Shown: positions 45,256-57,205 of the stretch, piece by piece
How positions within the stretch are numbered: position 1 is the first letter of the stretch
Layout of the letters: each line of letters starts with the position of its first letter
From: Isoetes taiwanensis
Taxonomy: Eukaryota; Streptophyta; Lycopodiopsida; Isoetales; Isoetaceae
DNA: 64,000 nucleotides
NCBI GenBank assembly: GCA_021234155.1
Contig: JAJEKV010000047.1
Span: 1,230,494 to 1,294,493, forward strand
Reading direction: 5' to 3'
The notes under the pieces: generated by a model
Seen by the model: the letters and a program-made list of their open reading frames with translations, nothing else
The model's database searches: none
What the model was told of the DNA's origin: nothing
Translations under genes and position numbers: made by a program

Positions 45256-46259
45256 TACTCAGGTTGAGGGCTGAACTACATTTATGTTGTTAGGCTTCAT
45301 TTATTTAAAATCCTCATTAAACATGATCTCAACCTGGCTTATATTTTGACTATCTCGAGGTAGTAGGGTTCTTTAATTTGTGCTCGGACAATCTATTTTA
45401 TCTTCATAGAAGACGTTAGACCAGATATTGGCCAGGTATCCTCATTCTATCCCCGTATCCTTATCGTAGACCAGTTGCTGACAGAAATTTACTAAATTCT
45501 ATGAGATGACTTTCTAAATACACAAGAGCATCCGTCAATTTGTATTTCTGCTTAAAGAAGCTTCAATCTGAAAAAAATATCTTAAATCCTCTTAAACTAT
45601 CCAAGGCTCCAAGGAAAATCAAAACCGTGCTCTAATACCAATTGATACAAATTAGAAAATTTAGAATATATAAAACAAACTCAATCTAGAACTTGTACAA
45701 AAAGAATACTGAAAAGAGAAATACAAGCCCCTAATCTCACCATCCAACTGGGATATTTGAGCAAGAGAAACACTGAGAAATAACTAAATTTTTGGAAGAT
45801 AAGAAAGATAAAGATAATTTAAGATAAGCACTAGAGACTCTACTCTGGCAATAACCAAATATAAAAAAGGCAAGGAAAAAGGGTAATTCAAAGAAACAGT
45901 AGAGATCCATTTCAACAACTACACAAATTCGCAGATGCCAAAAAAAGTTATTCCCAATGCTTCACCATTCATCCATGTATATTTTGTTAAACCTTTTCTT
46001 AAAGGTCTCTTACTTTTAATAATATCCCTTAGCAAGTTTAACCTAGCTAATTTAGTCAATAGTCAGACCTAGATAATATCTTTCTTTCTTTTCCTCTTGC
46101 TCCCATATCCACACCCCTCAAGCACCACCATATCATTCTTTGAACTGTGTATATTCTCCAGTTGATGTACAATTGCTTGGCAACTGGTGTTTACAAAGTG
46201 CTTCAGATTGCAGTTACTGCAAAATCATGGAGGGCCAACTCATCTTAACTATACGTTAG
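45256..46259. other. No confident gene
   Basis: AT-rich intergenic DNA. The stretch TCTAATACCAATTGATACAA near 45632 resembles plant retroelement boundary sequence, but nothing else supports an element. Confidence 0.35.
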
Positions 46260-49200
46260 CCTTATTACCAAAGAAATTTATGAAGGATATGGAGGTAGGC
46301 GAGAATGCAATGAATCTTGGACGCATGGACGAAGACGCAACAGAAGCGGCGGTGGCTGCCGGAAATCGACCTGGGTCTGACCCAGGTATAAACAACGGGG
46401 CCCTATGGCCCCCGAATCGACTTATAGCGCCATCTGCAGGGTGGACATCGACCATCCGGCGGAACCGAGGGGTCTGCAAATCGTCCCCGGTGATGGGGTT
46501 TCCAGCGATTCGACCCAAAAATTGGGGCTTTTGCCTGAACCGAACGGGTAAACCATCCCGCTATTTAAATTGGGTTAAGAATCTAGGATCATTTGCGGCC
46601 CGCCCGGCTCCACATAGTATAAACCATTCCCCAATGGGAAGGGAGTAGGTAAAAAGGCATTAGAAGGGGAAGATCGGCCTCTAAGGCAAGTGTGGCGCCA
46701 TCGAGTGCTATCAGAAAATTGAAAAGCGCAATGTTAGAGGCGGGGGACGGGAGATAGTGCGGTGGGCGAGAAAAACTTCACATAAAAGATCTGTGAGCAA
46801 GCAATCACTAAACCGATAAGATCATGATGGAGGCTGGAGCAGATGATAATCAAGCATTCCCAAAGGACTTAAACAGAGGTAAGAGTTTTCCCTCTACATC
46901 ATGGAGATAATGTGATCTTTCGGAACCCGAAAAATGGGATAGTGAAGCGGGTAAAGTAAGAGTAGGGGAAGATCGGGGCCCGGCTTAGTGGTAATGCAAG
47001 GAGTAATGCAAGGGGAGGCTTGGAAAAACAATGACACGATAGCAAGAGTTAACAAGCCTAGATTCTGAGTGAATAAAGAATAAGATGCCAACCGTAAACC
47101 CCGGGAGTTTGAGAGTAGATGCGGACTTAAAATAGTAGAAGCAAGTTTTGCTCAAGATCTGGGCAAACCGAACAAAGGCCAACTTGAAGAAAGCGGAGCG
47201 GAAAGTCTTTGGAAATATGGAAGTAGGCGAGGAGTCTAACTATCCAATAGCGAGATAGATCATGGTATGCACGCGTAAAAGTGGTGGAGAACACGGTATC
47301 ACGATCGTCATTGGTTTCTTTCTGAGGAGGATCCACGGACCTCAGAAAGCGGAATCTTGGCTCTCAAAGACACACGAAGAAATTAGGCCTACCTCAACAC
47401 GAAATCGCTAAAGGCACCGGGAAGTAACTTCTTTCTCATTCTTTTTTGATAGCGAAGCGATGGTAGATAAGATGGTGTCCCGTATGATGGAGACTCATTC
47501 ATGGGGAGTACATTTTATATCAATATTACTCACACGGCTTCTCTCCCCATCAAATCTCGGCCATCAAAATTCGTGTTGGTTAGAGATCGAACACTTACCT
47601 CCGGACATGTTGGTACCTGAATTCTTAAAGGTCATTGCTAACACGGTAGGAGCATATATCTCACATTCCATCGCCAAAGGACCAAAGATTTGTGTAGCAA
47701 TACGGCAGCGTCGGGGCATACCTAAAGGGGTGGTAGTTAAGAGTGGCAAATGCTCTTTCGAGTTCCCCCGAAATTGACCAATAGATGGGAAATATCTCTG
47801 AGAATGTTTCCGGACATAAAGATTGAAGGACTAGAAGAGAACCCCCAAGTCGGGGTCTAGAAAAAGCTGGGACTCCTCAACAACAAGCTCCGGTGGCCTT
47901 AATGATCCTCCCACATCCAATGGTGCACGGTTAGCCACCCCATCACTCAAGTAAGTATCACCCCATGCGCCCCTAGCCGGGGAGGTGAGAATCAACTGCT
48001 CAACATCATGGGAAAGCTAGCTAACGAATCGACAATCTGACCCGGTAATCTCATAAGTTTACCAAAAAAGGACGATCGGTCATGGGAAGTGGTAGGTTCC
48101 AAACAAAAGGAGGACTAGGAACATCGCTCGGAGGAGCCGGAGCACTCCATCAAAACCTCTTCCCGAGGCATCTCCAAAGTACTCACATTGTTCTAGGAGC
48201 AAAAAATCCTTTCTCTCAGTACATTCTGGAAACAACAAACACAGAGAAGGGATTGGGAGAGATATAGTGGTATATGGGGAATTGGATGAAATAGAGAGAG
48301 TCATTCCCCCAAACAAAAATAAAGTGGGCGGATCTAATGGAAGAGGAGGATATGGTGGATGAAGATCCCCTACTCTAACAGGGAAAAAAAAAACAAAAAG
48401 GTAACAAGCACAAGTCTAGAAGAAGAAGGGTCGGATAGCATGAAAAGGAAAAAGGGTCCGGAAACATCTCTTTATGAATCATAAAATTCTCAGTTGGAAT
48501 ATTAGGGGAGTAAAATCCTCTGAATACAAGAAGAGTAGGTTAGCAAGCGCCATAAAGGGGATCAACTTCGGATGTGATATGCTTACAAGAACATAAGTGT
48601 AAAAGGAAGAAATCTGAGGAGCTGTTCAAAGTAATAGGCAATGAATACGTGGGTATTCTTTGCGAAAAAAAGGAAACTTCTAGTGCGGGGACCCTCATCG
48701 GCGTGAAAAAAGAAGTAAAAGTATGTGAGTCACAGGTAGACAGATTTGGGTCACATGAAGGTAAAGTATGGGGCTTGGTAAACGTTTACGCCCATAACAA
48801 CCCCAGAGGCAGAGGAGCCCTATGGGCCACTCTTAGGCACAAATTAAAAGGTTTGGGAACAAGGTAGCTTGGCTAATGGTAGGAGATTTCAATATGGTGG
48901 AGGCAAGCGAGGATAGACAAGGGGTATCATCCGCAATTGTGCATGGGTTTGAGAAAGTACATTGGTGCAAACTGTTAGAAGATATAGGCTTCATGGAAGT
49001 AGCGGAGATAAGGGCTATACATGGTGTAACGGATGGATAGGCATGGGTAGGACTTATGCAAGACATGATAGATGCTACATCAGCGATGAGGCACTTACTA
49101 TCCTTCAAATGTGCATAGATCCAACCTTCTACAAAATGCTATCTGGGATCACAATCCACGGGTCATATCTACCCAGATTTGCAGATTAGAATCTCTAAAA

Positions 49201-51950
49201 GCATTATTCAAACTCAACACTAGATATCCGAAAGATCCGAATTTGTGGAGGCTTGTAAAAGCATATGGCAATCCACTTTCGAGAAGCGGGCTCGGGGATG
49301 GAAACCATGATAACGGCCCTGGTTAATATAAAAAATTATGCCAAAAGTTGGGATAGAGCTAAAGTGCAAAGGGAGAGGGGAGAGTTAGATAGCCTTTACA
49401 ATCAGCTCCAATCACTTAGAGCATTGGGCCCGAATGATGGGATAGAGGAGAAGGGAATAATAGAACAGATAAAGGCACTAGAGGAAGTCAAGATAATGGA
49501 GAACAGATGCAAAGCAGGATTGACTTGGCTAAATGAAGGTGATAAATGCACCAAGTTCTTCTTTAAGTCAGCTAAAGAAAAGAAGAGGTCTTCTACTCTA
49601 TCAACCATTGCACTAGGCGACGGCTCGACCCTCAAATCCCCAGGGGATCTAAAAAGGTACTTACATAATCATTTCCAAGGTTTTTTTGGGGAAGATATAT
49701 ATGAAGAGATCTGGCTTCTTACCGGGTAGGAGTATTCTGAGCAATGTGGCAGCAGCTTTTGAAGGGTTGCACTGGGCCAGAAAAACAGGACAAAAAGTAG
49801 CCTATCTAAAGCTAGATTTCACCAAGGCATATGACAGCATTAGATGGAGTTTTCTGCATAAAATGATGCTCAAGCTGGGTTGTGGGGATTTTTTACAGAA
49901 GGGGTAATGAAACTATTGAGATCAGCTCGAGCCTCAGTCTTATTTCAAGGTGGATCATCTCCTATATTTGAGATTAAGAGGGGCATCAGGCAAGGTTGTC
50001 CCCTGGCTCCCTTCCTCTTCAATATAGCAGCAGAAGCTCTCTCACAGTTATTCCTGCAAGCATCTGCAGACGGTCTCATTCAGGGACTAGAAATGTGGGA
50101 CGGTTCTCCAAATCTGTAACCAGTATGCAGACGACTCATTTCTGTTTATCGAGGCAGAGGAAAACAATATGTCATGTGCAGGACAACTACTGGCCACCTT
50201 CTCAATAGCTTCAGGTTGCCTCATAAATTGGAAAAAAATGCTCGGTCAACGGTGGCCTTTGGAGAACGGGCATCCCATATGTTTGGAAAGCTTACCATGA
50301 AAAATTATCCCCGAGGGTGAACACTCCGGCTTGTTAGGAATCGGTGGGCATTAACATCACTAGTGCACGAATATGGGATGAAATGCTACTAGGCCTACAT
50401 AAACACCTAAATTGGTGGAAGGTAGCAAAGTTATCCCTTGCGGGGAGGATTATTGTGTGGCAAAACATGTGCTAAGTAATACTTATGTATACATATCATC
50501 AATTCTACTTGCTCAGGGAGAAGGTGCAGGAGTTAGAAGGGCTGATTGAAACTTCGCAGGGAGGTAATGAAGAAGGTGCAACGATCAAAATTGCTTGGTG
50601 GAAGTGCAAGAGGGACAAAAGCAGAAAGGGCTTAATTGGTATGTTTGACATAGTCTTACGAGCAAAGTATTAATAGCCAAATTCATATGGATGATTCTTC
50701 AGGAAAAGGTGAAGTCTCCAGGTTTGCACCTCATCAACCAAGCTCTATTATATTCTTGTAAGCATAGTAAGCCCTCTGAAGGTCTCCCTTCCATGGTCTC
50801 TCTTTTTTGATCTCAAGCCAAGTAAAGAAGCCTCCCCCTTCCTGAAGGGTCTTATTTCGGCTTGGAATGCCATAAAGAAACTATTCACGCTTGATATCAG
50901 CAAATTTAAAGCAGGGACCTCCCCTCCATGGTGGGTACCAGTGGAATTGCACAATAAACAAGGCCCATTAGGTATAGTGGCTGACGCGAGGATTGTGAAG
51001 AGATGGAAAAACTGTGGTATACATTCTTGTGCTCAGTGGTATATGGGAGAGCACCTGGCCAGTTGGGAAGCATGTCAAGCATGTTTTGGTTTAAAGGAGG
51101 CAGACAAGATAATTTGGGAATGTGTGGCTTCCGTACTCCAAACACAATAAATAGAGGAGATCAAAGTCCATGGGTCGTACATCCTTCGATCTGACCAAAC
51201 AAGTTTGTGAAGTCATGCTCTGATGGTTTGAAGACTAAGGGATTTCTTCGGTATCTCCCAAGTGGGAGCTAGTGATCACGGAGGACATCCTTAAAAACAT
51301 CGGAGAAACGCTTGGCTGAAATTCCTCCCTCCACGAATCAACGCCCATCTTTGGCAAGTGATCCCACGAGGGGTCCCAAGGGTCAATCATCTAGTCTCCA
51401 AATGGGACAATAACGTGAGCCCACTTTGCCCTATGTGTGAAGAGGAAGAAGAATCCATAGAACATTGTGCGGTGGAATGTGGGATCTTGCATGAAGTATG
51501 GGCACCGAGTGCGGATAGGTTCGAATACCCCTTAGGAACCAAAGAATTCTTTGCTAGGAATTCTCCCTCCGAATGGTGTCCCAAGAAGAAGATTTCTTTT
51601 CACATAGCCGGGGCACGGACGATCTGGTCAATATGGAAAAGGAGGAATGCCCGAGTCTTTGCTGAGAATCAGGAGGTATTCATATCATCAACTCAGCTAC
51701 TTCACCTGGTACTTGAAAGACTTAAAAAATTTAGGCTAGTTTTTAAATGTGAAGAAGAGGTAAAGGAAGAAATATGGGGCACCTATTTTAATCTGGTCTA
51801 GGTCGGGAAAGAGAATAGTACAAGCTGGAGCTACGTAGCTACCCCCATCTCATATTCGTGGATGGGTGCGCCTCTGCCATGTGGCTTTGTATCATTCTCT
51901 CTAAGTAAATAAAATCTTTTTTATCCCTCAAAAAAAAAAAAAAAAAAAAC
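46260..51950 (+). mobile_element. LINE retrotransposon, near full-length but degraded
   Basis: The order is that of plant L1-type LINEs. ORF1-like remnants lie at 46290-46645 and 47460-47777 (WLEIEHLPPDMLVPEFLKVI, then KGPKICVAI, resembling the gag-like DUF4283 region). The endonuclease starts at 48474 (MNHKILSWNIRGV), with ICLQEHK, NVYAHNNPRGRGALW and VGDFN. RT is at 49.7-50.2 kb (SGFLPGRSIL, LKLDFTKAYDSIRW, RQGCPLAPFLF, QYADDSFLF). The zf-RVT region is at 51360-51800 (CPMCEEEEESIEHCAVEC). It ends in a poly(A) of about 20 nt at 51930-51950. Frame breaks are many, and about 180-190 codons between the linker and the RT block are missing near 49715 compared with the LINE at 53.8 kb. Confidence 0.85.
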
Positions 51951-52929
51951 TAGCAAAAGGCACACCAGAAGGCTTTAGCAAAGTAAGACTTTTTAAGTTT
52001 TTATTTAGGCTTGGTATCACTAGACTGCGATTGTTGGCTAAATCTTTTTTCCTTGTATCTAAAGTCAAAGTCAAAGCCATTTAGAAAGGTCAAAGTTGTT
52101 AGGCAAAAAAAAAAGTCTTAGGATCATAAAATAGAGAACATAACGGTCTTATCTTGTGCCACCTCAATTTTTGCTGACACATACTCTGGCCACAGGTCTA
52201 AATTAAGCTAGTCTAGAGAATTTCAACAGTTGGGCTTAGCCAACTTGCCGTTATATTGCATTTAAAGGCATATGCCTAGTTTCAATAATGGGAAGGGCAA
52301 ATGCAATTTGTTTAAAAGTAGAGATGAATTGGTAATTGCAAGATCAACTTGTCAAGCAACTTGGTCAAAAAATGTGCAAACCCCTCGCTTTTTTTATAGA
52401 CAGAGAAGCAAAAGAAAAAGCAATGCAATAGATGGCATGTGCACAAAAAGCAAAGCACGACGTGCTGGCTATGCCATGATATACATACAAATAGTAGATG
52501 TTCTTAACCTCACATCTATTGAGCATTTGGTAGTTTGTTTTAAAATAAGTTGGTCACGATTAAGAGCCTCCAATCCTGGACACGATGCCCAGGGTTTATT
52601 TGGTCCATGTGGTTAGAGTCCTAAAGTAAGTTGGCCATCATTTTATCTTTACTCAATTATCTCCCATGTATATAATCAATAATACTGGGTACTCGTACAA
52701 TTGCTTGTATCATAGTGACTAATATAAATAGCAGAATTGCTTGGAGCACAATGGGAGCCATATTATAGTCCGAAAAAAGTTGAAGGTGCAAAATAGAAAA
52801 GCCAAAAAGCAAATGCATACGTAGATTTCATGTTCTTTGCTGGCCAAAATCATACTTTTCCTGCACCAAACACACAATGAAATTGAAGGAAAAAAGGAAC
52901 CATAACCTTGTGTTCGTCATATGGAGCAT
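51951..52929. other. No confident gene
   Basis: A 114-codon + strand frame (52272-52616) is basic and low in complexity, with no domain. The sequence just after the poly(A), CTAGCAAAAGGCACACC, would be the LINE's target duplication, but I could not find its partner near 46.2 kb. Confidence 0.35.
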
Positions 52930-53060
52930 GAAATAATGTGCAACTGCATCTTCTTAAAACTACATTCTTCTGAGCCATTTCTATAAAGAGCTGCAAAGCT
53001 TCCTTAAATGTCCCATGTTGGCATGCATATACAACTCTTTTGGAAAATCATCATTCAACG
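52930..53060 (-). pseudogene. PPR motif remnant
   Basis: The - strand reads VYACQHGTFKEALQLFIEM and AQKNVV, a recognisable PPR helix pair, with stops immediately upstream. No other PPR units are visible nearby. Confidence 0.55.
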
Positions 53061-53424
53061 TAAATCCTGCCATAATCAGTGTCAAAAATTTCTCTTTTTG
53101 GATGAGCCAGTGCTCACAGTTGATTGACTTGTAAATCCATGTTATAAATGGTCCATGTAGCCAACCAATGATGTCCGCTCACATGTGTAAAATTCAAAAG
53201 CACATTTCATTTAACAATTTTCTAGGTGTTAAATCAAAAATCACATTTTATATTTGCAAATCTTTGCTTGTTGTGGGCAACTAGTATGCTGTGTGGGGTT
53301 TATTGTGGGCAACATATGGATATTTGGATGCCATTCTTCATCAAGTGAAGCTCCAAACTTATGAAGGTGTGATGGAGGTTTCACAATGTTAGCTTCTAGG
53401 TTGACAAATTTGTCTTACGTGATC

Positions 53425-53727
53425 CATGTTTTTGTTGGCTGTGCATTGTCATCCTTACATTCAGCTGCATTGGTTATGCCATAACTTCTATTTTATATGC
53501 AACAATTTGTTGTTGCCTGCCTTGCATTATCGCCATATTAGGCTTCCATGAAGAGCAAGCAAATGGAAAAGGTGCATCTGCCAAGACTATTAGTGCATTG
53601 CCTATATATAAGTCTAAGGACAAGGCTCTAAAGGAGAAGAAAGTGGAGAAAGACGAATCAAACAGTGAAAGCAGCAATGATGGTGGCTTTATTGCAGCAG
53701 GCACTGAAAAAGAAAGAGTTGTTTCAG
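53425..53727 (+). pseudogene. RING-type E3 ubiquitin ligase, 5' part of split exon
   Basis: The frame reads ATICCCLPCIIAILGFHEEQ, then KTISALPIYKSKDKALKEKK and GGFIAAGTEKERVVS. From memory this matches the juxtamembrane region of plant membrane RING ligases of the At4g32600 type (CCCLPCIIAIL, then ALP.YK, then IMAAGTEKERVISGEDAVCC). The frame is open up to TTTCAG at 53727 and then runs into unrelated sequence. The expected next residues, EDAV, appear at 57450 after the LINE. N-terminal transmembrane exons were not found upstream, so this may be a partial duplicate. In working relatives the protein is membrane-anchored and the RING recruits an E2. Confidence 0.75.
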
Positions 53728-53820
53728 ACACACCAATGCTTCAGAGTCTTCAAACTACTGTAGCATGACTTCACAAACTTGTTGTCCACACCAATGTAGG
53801 GTAGGAAAGGGGGAACAAAT

Positions 53821-56800
53821 GTGCCTTTCAAATTCAATACTGAACTCCTCAAGAATAAGGCCTTTTGCAAGGAATTTAGAGAATTCTACTCCACCCTGAA
53901 TAAAGTGGAGAGAACATCATCCATACCACTTTTTCTGGAAAAGATGAGAACAGTAAAAGGTTGGGTGGAGAAATGGGGAAAAAACTGGTATGAGCAGAGA
54001 AGAAAAGAAAAACAAGAAGTCTACAGCAGGATTAAAGAAGTAAGGGAGATGCTGTTCAAGGATAAGGGTAACAGGGAGCTTCAAATCCAAGAGGAAGACT
54101 TGGAGAGGAAGGTTAAGATAATAGAAGAAAATGAGGCCAGATCTTTGACAATCAAAAGCAGGTGTAAATATATAAATGAGATGGACAAGAGTAGCTCTGC
54201 TTTCTTCTTCAGGGCAGCCAAAAACAGACTGCTAAATAATGGAATTGTCAAGATTACTCACAATGGGAAAATCTTGGACAATCAGAAAGATTTGGAGAAT
54301 TATTTTAGAGATGCTTATGAAGATCTTTTTGCAGAAAAGAAGATAGATAGTGGGAAGCTGGATCAATTCTTTGATGCTATTCCCAGGAAGGGGAATCAGA
54401 TTAATGAAAAAGAGATTCTTGAAATGCCACAGGAAAGGGAAATCCAAGACACCCTGAAAACCATGGAGGCTGGAAAAAGCCCAGGCCCGGATGGTTTCCA
54501 GCCAGAGTTCTATGTGGAATTCTGGAAAACAATGAAAGATGACTTGATAAACTTTTTCCAGGGGGTTTGGAAGGCAAACTTCATGAACCCGGCTATAAAT
54601 GCAGGTCAGATTGCACTCATTCCTAAGATTGATAATCCTGCTGTGCTTGGAGATTGGAGACCAATCACACTGACAAATACCACTTATAAGACTGTGGCCA
54701 AGATCCTTGCCAACAGACTCAAACCAATTCTCCAAGAGACAATTAGCCCATGCCAATCAGCCTTTCTTCCTACCAGGAATATTTTAGACAATTTCATTGG
54801 AGCTAGTGAAGGGCTTCATTGGAATAGACTCTCTGGTCAAAATTGTATGATGCTGAAGCTAGATTTTAAGAGAGCCTATGTCACAATAAATTGGGAGTTT
54901 CTAAAAAGGGCCATGAACCACTTGGGGCTATCTGATGACATTTACAACTTTGTGTGGAAAATGAATGCCACTGCATCTTCAGCTTTGATTATTAATGGTA
55001 CTCCCACAAAGATGTTTGAGTGCAGAAGAGGTGTCAGGCAGGGATGTCCTCTGGCACCCTATCTATTCTTGATAATTGCAGAGATGGTTACAAAGCTAGC
55101 CCAGCATTTGCAAAGTGTTGGGAAAATTCATGCTCTCAGCATCCCAAACTCAAATGAACCCTTTGTCATCATGCAATATGCTGATGACACCTTTGTTTTC
55201 TTGAAAGAAGATGATCACAGCCTTAAAAATTTCTTGGAGGCTTTAGATTCTTTTGGGGAGGTGTCAGGGGTTATGCTCAACAAGGATAAATGCTCCATTA
55301 TTAGTGAGACTAATCAAACAGAGGTTATGGGAATAAAGGTTGTAGGGAAGAAGATGGCAACCAAATTACTTGGTCTACCCCTGGCCTTAAACAGCACACT
55401 TCATGGCCTTTGGGAACCATTGGTCAACAGAATTAAGAAGAAGCTCATGCTCTACCCAACTTCTCTCTCACTAGCTGGTAGGGTGGAAATTGCCAACTCT
55501 GTCATAGCCAGTTCTCACGTCTACTTTTCTTCTGCAATAGTAGCAGACAAAGCCTCCTATAACAGCATAGAGAGTGCTATAAGGAGATTCATTTGGCAGG
55601 GTCCACACAAAGTGGCTTGGGCTGATTTGACAAAGCCAAAAACAGAAGGTGGACTTGGATGCAAGGATCTGTTTATCCAAGCACAAGCTCTGGCAGGGAA
55701 GATGGTTTGGAGAGCAATTCACAGCCATAATCCTTCACCTGCACTAAAACTGATTCACTATTGGGTGGAAAAATCATATCCAGTTGGTAGTCACATTTTA
55801 AAACACCTCCTACCTGATTCTGCTTTCTTCCAAATGACCCCTAATGCTGATACCTCTCCTCTCATGAGAAGGATAATTCAGGCATGGAACCAAGCACTCC
55901 TATGTTTCAGACCTCCTGTGATAGATGCTCGATGCAGAGAGATAAATTTTTTTTGGCATCCTGCTTTTGGTTTCAATCAAAAGCAAAATGATTGTCTGAC
56001 ACTTACTCATCCCCAGAAATATATGCAATGGTTTAATGCTGGTCTGCAAACAATAGGAGATCTTTTTGATGGTGGAGGCTGGATCTCATGGGATACAGTG
56101 AAACTAAAAATTAAGGGGTCAGCTTTGGATGAGAAGATATATCATAGAGTGACAGGCATTGTGCAGGAATTTGGGGAGTTAGCAAACAACTCTAGCAGAT
56201 GGACACTTAGAAACAAAGAAGGCTACTCAGTCAGTGACATATACAGGGCATTACTGGATCACCAGGATTCCAAGGCCAGCAGGCTATGGGGATGTGAGGA
56301 GAAAACTTTAGCCAAAGTATGTCAAAACAACTGGAAAAGTTATACTGCCAGGAAAATTAAACTCTTTACCTGGTTGGTTCTTCATCAAAGCCTGCATACA
56401 AATGCAATCAGGAGTAAATATGACAGATCAGTTAGTGAGACTTGTCCTTTGGGATGTGGCATGAAAGAAAGTTCAAATCATATTTTTCAATGTTCTTGGC
56501 TGGAGGATTTTTGGGTTTGGACTTCACAATTAAATCATGGTAGCCCAGGGAATATGCTGGACTTTCTACATCATAGTAACAGATTGATACAAACTACAAG
56601 AAGCCTTTCGATTTGGGTTATTTGGAAACATAGAAATGAGGTTGCCATTAATGGCAAAAATCCGAATCTCATCTCCCTTAAAAATGCCTTCCTGGACATT
56701 TTGGCAATCACTGCCATGGCTCATAAAATACAAAAAGGGAAAAAATATGACAGGGATTGGGATAAAGTCGGGAGGTTTAATGGTGCTTTTCAATTTTTTT

Positions 56801-56886
56801 CTACTGTACTAACCGAGTTTGATGGTATTCTCCACAGCTCACCAGAGGAGACTTCTCAGGATGGGAGCACCAGTGAAGTTGTTTGA
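53821..56886 (+). CDS. LINE reverse transcriptase with zf-RVT (truncated ORF2)
   Basis: A 1021-codon uninterrupted frame. Residues 1-200 are the charged linker between endonuclease and RT (FFFRAAKNRL; GKSPGPDGFQPEF near 220). RT motifs follow: GDWRPITLTNTTYK, SAFLPTRNILDN, LKLDF (about 347), RRGVRQGCPLAP (about 405) and YADD (453-456). The zf-RVT region at about 860-900 reads CPLGCGMKESSNHIFQC. The first residue is encoded by GTG in the element's interior, so it is not a real start; the true ORF2 start with the endonuclease is lost. In the LDF block the usual second aspartate (AYD) is valine (RAYVTINW). The long open frame implies a fairly recent insertion. Function is doubtful without endonuclease. 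Confidence 0.85.
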   Translation: MPFKFNTELLKNKAFCKEFREFYSTLNKVERTSSIPLFLEKMRTVKGWVEKWGKNWYEQRRKEKQEVYSRIKEVREMLFKDKGNRELQIQEEDLERKVKIIEENEARSLTIKSRCKYINEMDKSSSAFFFRAAKNRLLNNGIVKITHNGKILDNQKDLENYFRDAYEDLFAEKKIDSGKLDQFFDAIPRKGNQINEKEILEMPQEREIQDTLKTMEAGKSPGPDGFQPEFYVEFWKTMKDDLINFFQGVWKANFMNPAINAGQIALIPKIDNPAVLGDWRPITLTNTTYKTVAKILANRLKPILQETISPCQSAFLPTRNILDNFIGASEGLHWNRLSGQNCMMLKLDFKRAYVTINWEFLKRAMNHLGLSDDIYNFVWKMNATASSALIINGTPTKMFECRRGVRQGCPLAPYLFLIIAEMVTKLAQHLQSVGKIHALSIPNSNEPFVIMQYADDTFVFLKEDDHSLKNFLEALDSFGEVSGVMLNKDKCSIISETNQTEVMGIKVVGKKMATKLLGLPLALNSTLHGLWEPLVNRIKKKLMLYPTSLSLAGRVEIANSVIASSHVYFSSAIVADKASYNSIESAIRRFIWQGPHKVAWADLTKPKTEGGLGCKDLFIQAQALAGKMVWRAIHSHNPSPALKLIHYWVEKSYPVGSHILKHLLPDSAFFQMTPNADTSPLMRRIIQAWNQALLCFRPPVIDARCREINFFWHPAFGFNQKQNDCLTLTHPQKYMQWFNAGLQTIGDLFDGGGWISWDTVKLKIKGSALDEKIYHRVTGIVQEFGELANNSSRWTLRNKEGYSVSDIYRALLDHQDSKASRLWGCEEKTLAKVCQNNWKSYTARKIKLFTWLVLHQSLHTNAIRSKYDRSVSETCPLGCGMKESSNHIFQCSWLEDFWVWTSQLNHGSPGNMLDFLHHSNRLIQTTRSLSIWVIWKHRNEVAINGKNPNLISLKNAFLDILAITAMAHKIQKGKKYDRDWDKVGRFNGAFQFFSTVLTEFDGILHSSPEETSQDGSTSEVV

Positions 56887-57205
56887 AGATGAAGAAGATT
56901 CTGATGATGAATCAAGGATGTCAGGTGTTGAGCTAGCTGATACCTTGATTGAGCTGAAACAGGAGGTGATCCATGCCAAGGCCATCCGGAAAATGCTAAA
57001 CAAGCACGAGGTATGGAGACACAATGGACTGAAACAGGTTTTTCTCAATCTATTTCACAAATGGCAGCAGAAACGGGAAGCCCATGTTATGCTCCTCATG
57101 GACTACACCAAATTCAGTGCTCGGAGGCTGGATAAGATGCTGAGGATCTTTGGTAATTCAAAGGTTGAGGAGCTCACTATTCAAGATCTAGTAGATGTTT
57201 CCTAG
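56822..57205 (+). CDS. Overlapping small frame at the LINE 3' end
   Basis: This 128-codon frame starts at an ATG inside the RT frame and overlaps it by 65 nt in the +1 frame. It has an acidic stretch (FEDEEDSDDESRMSG) followed by a helical, charged region (ELADTLIELKQEVIHAKAIR; KQVFLNLFHKWQQKREA) and ends VEELTIQDLVDVS. I know no LINE domain like it. It may be a separate third ORF, or the natural C-terminus of ORF2 put out of frame by one indel. The related element at 1.6-2.9 kb shows no equivalent. Confidence 0.45.
   Translation: MVFSTAHQRRLLRMGAPVKLFEDEEDSDDESRMSGVELADTLIELKQEVIHAKAIRKMLNKHEVWRHNGLKQVFLNLFHKWQQKREAHVMLLMDYTKFSARRLDKMLRIFGNSKVEELTIQDLVDVS

Noticed and set aside
54232-54756. 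174-codon frame antisense to the LINE reverse transcriptase
   Set aside because: It lies wholly within a well-supported RT frame on the other strand and has no domain.
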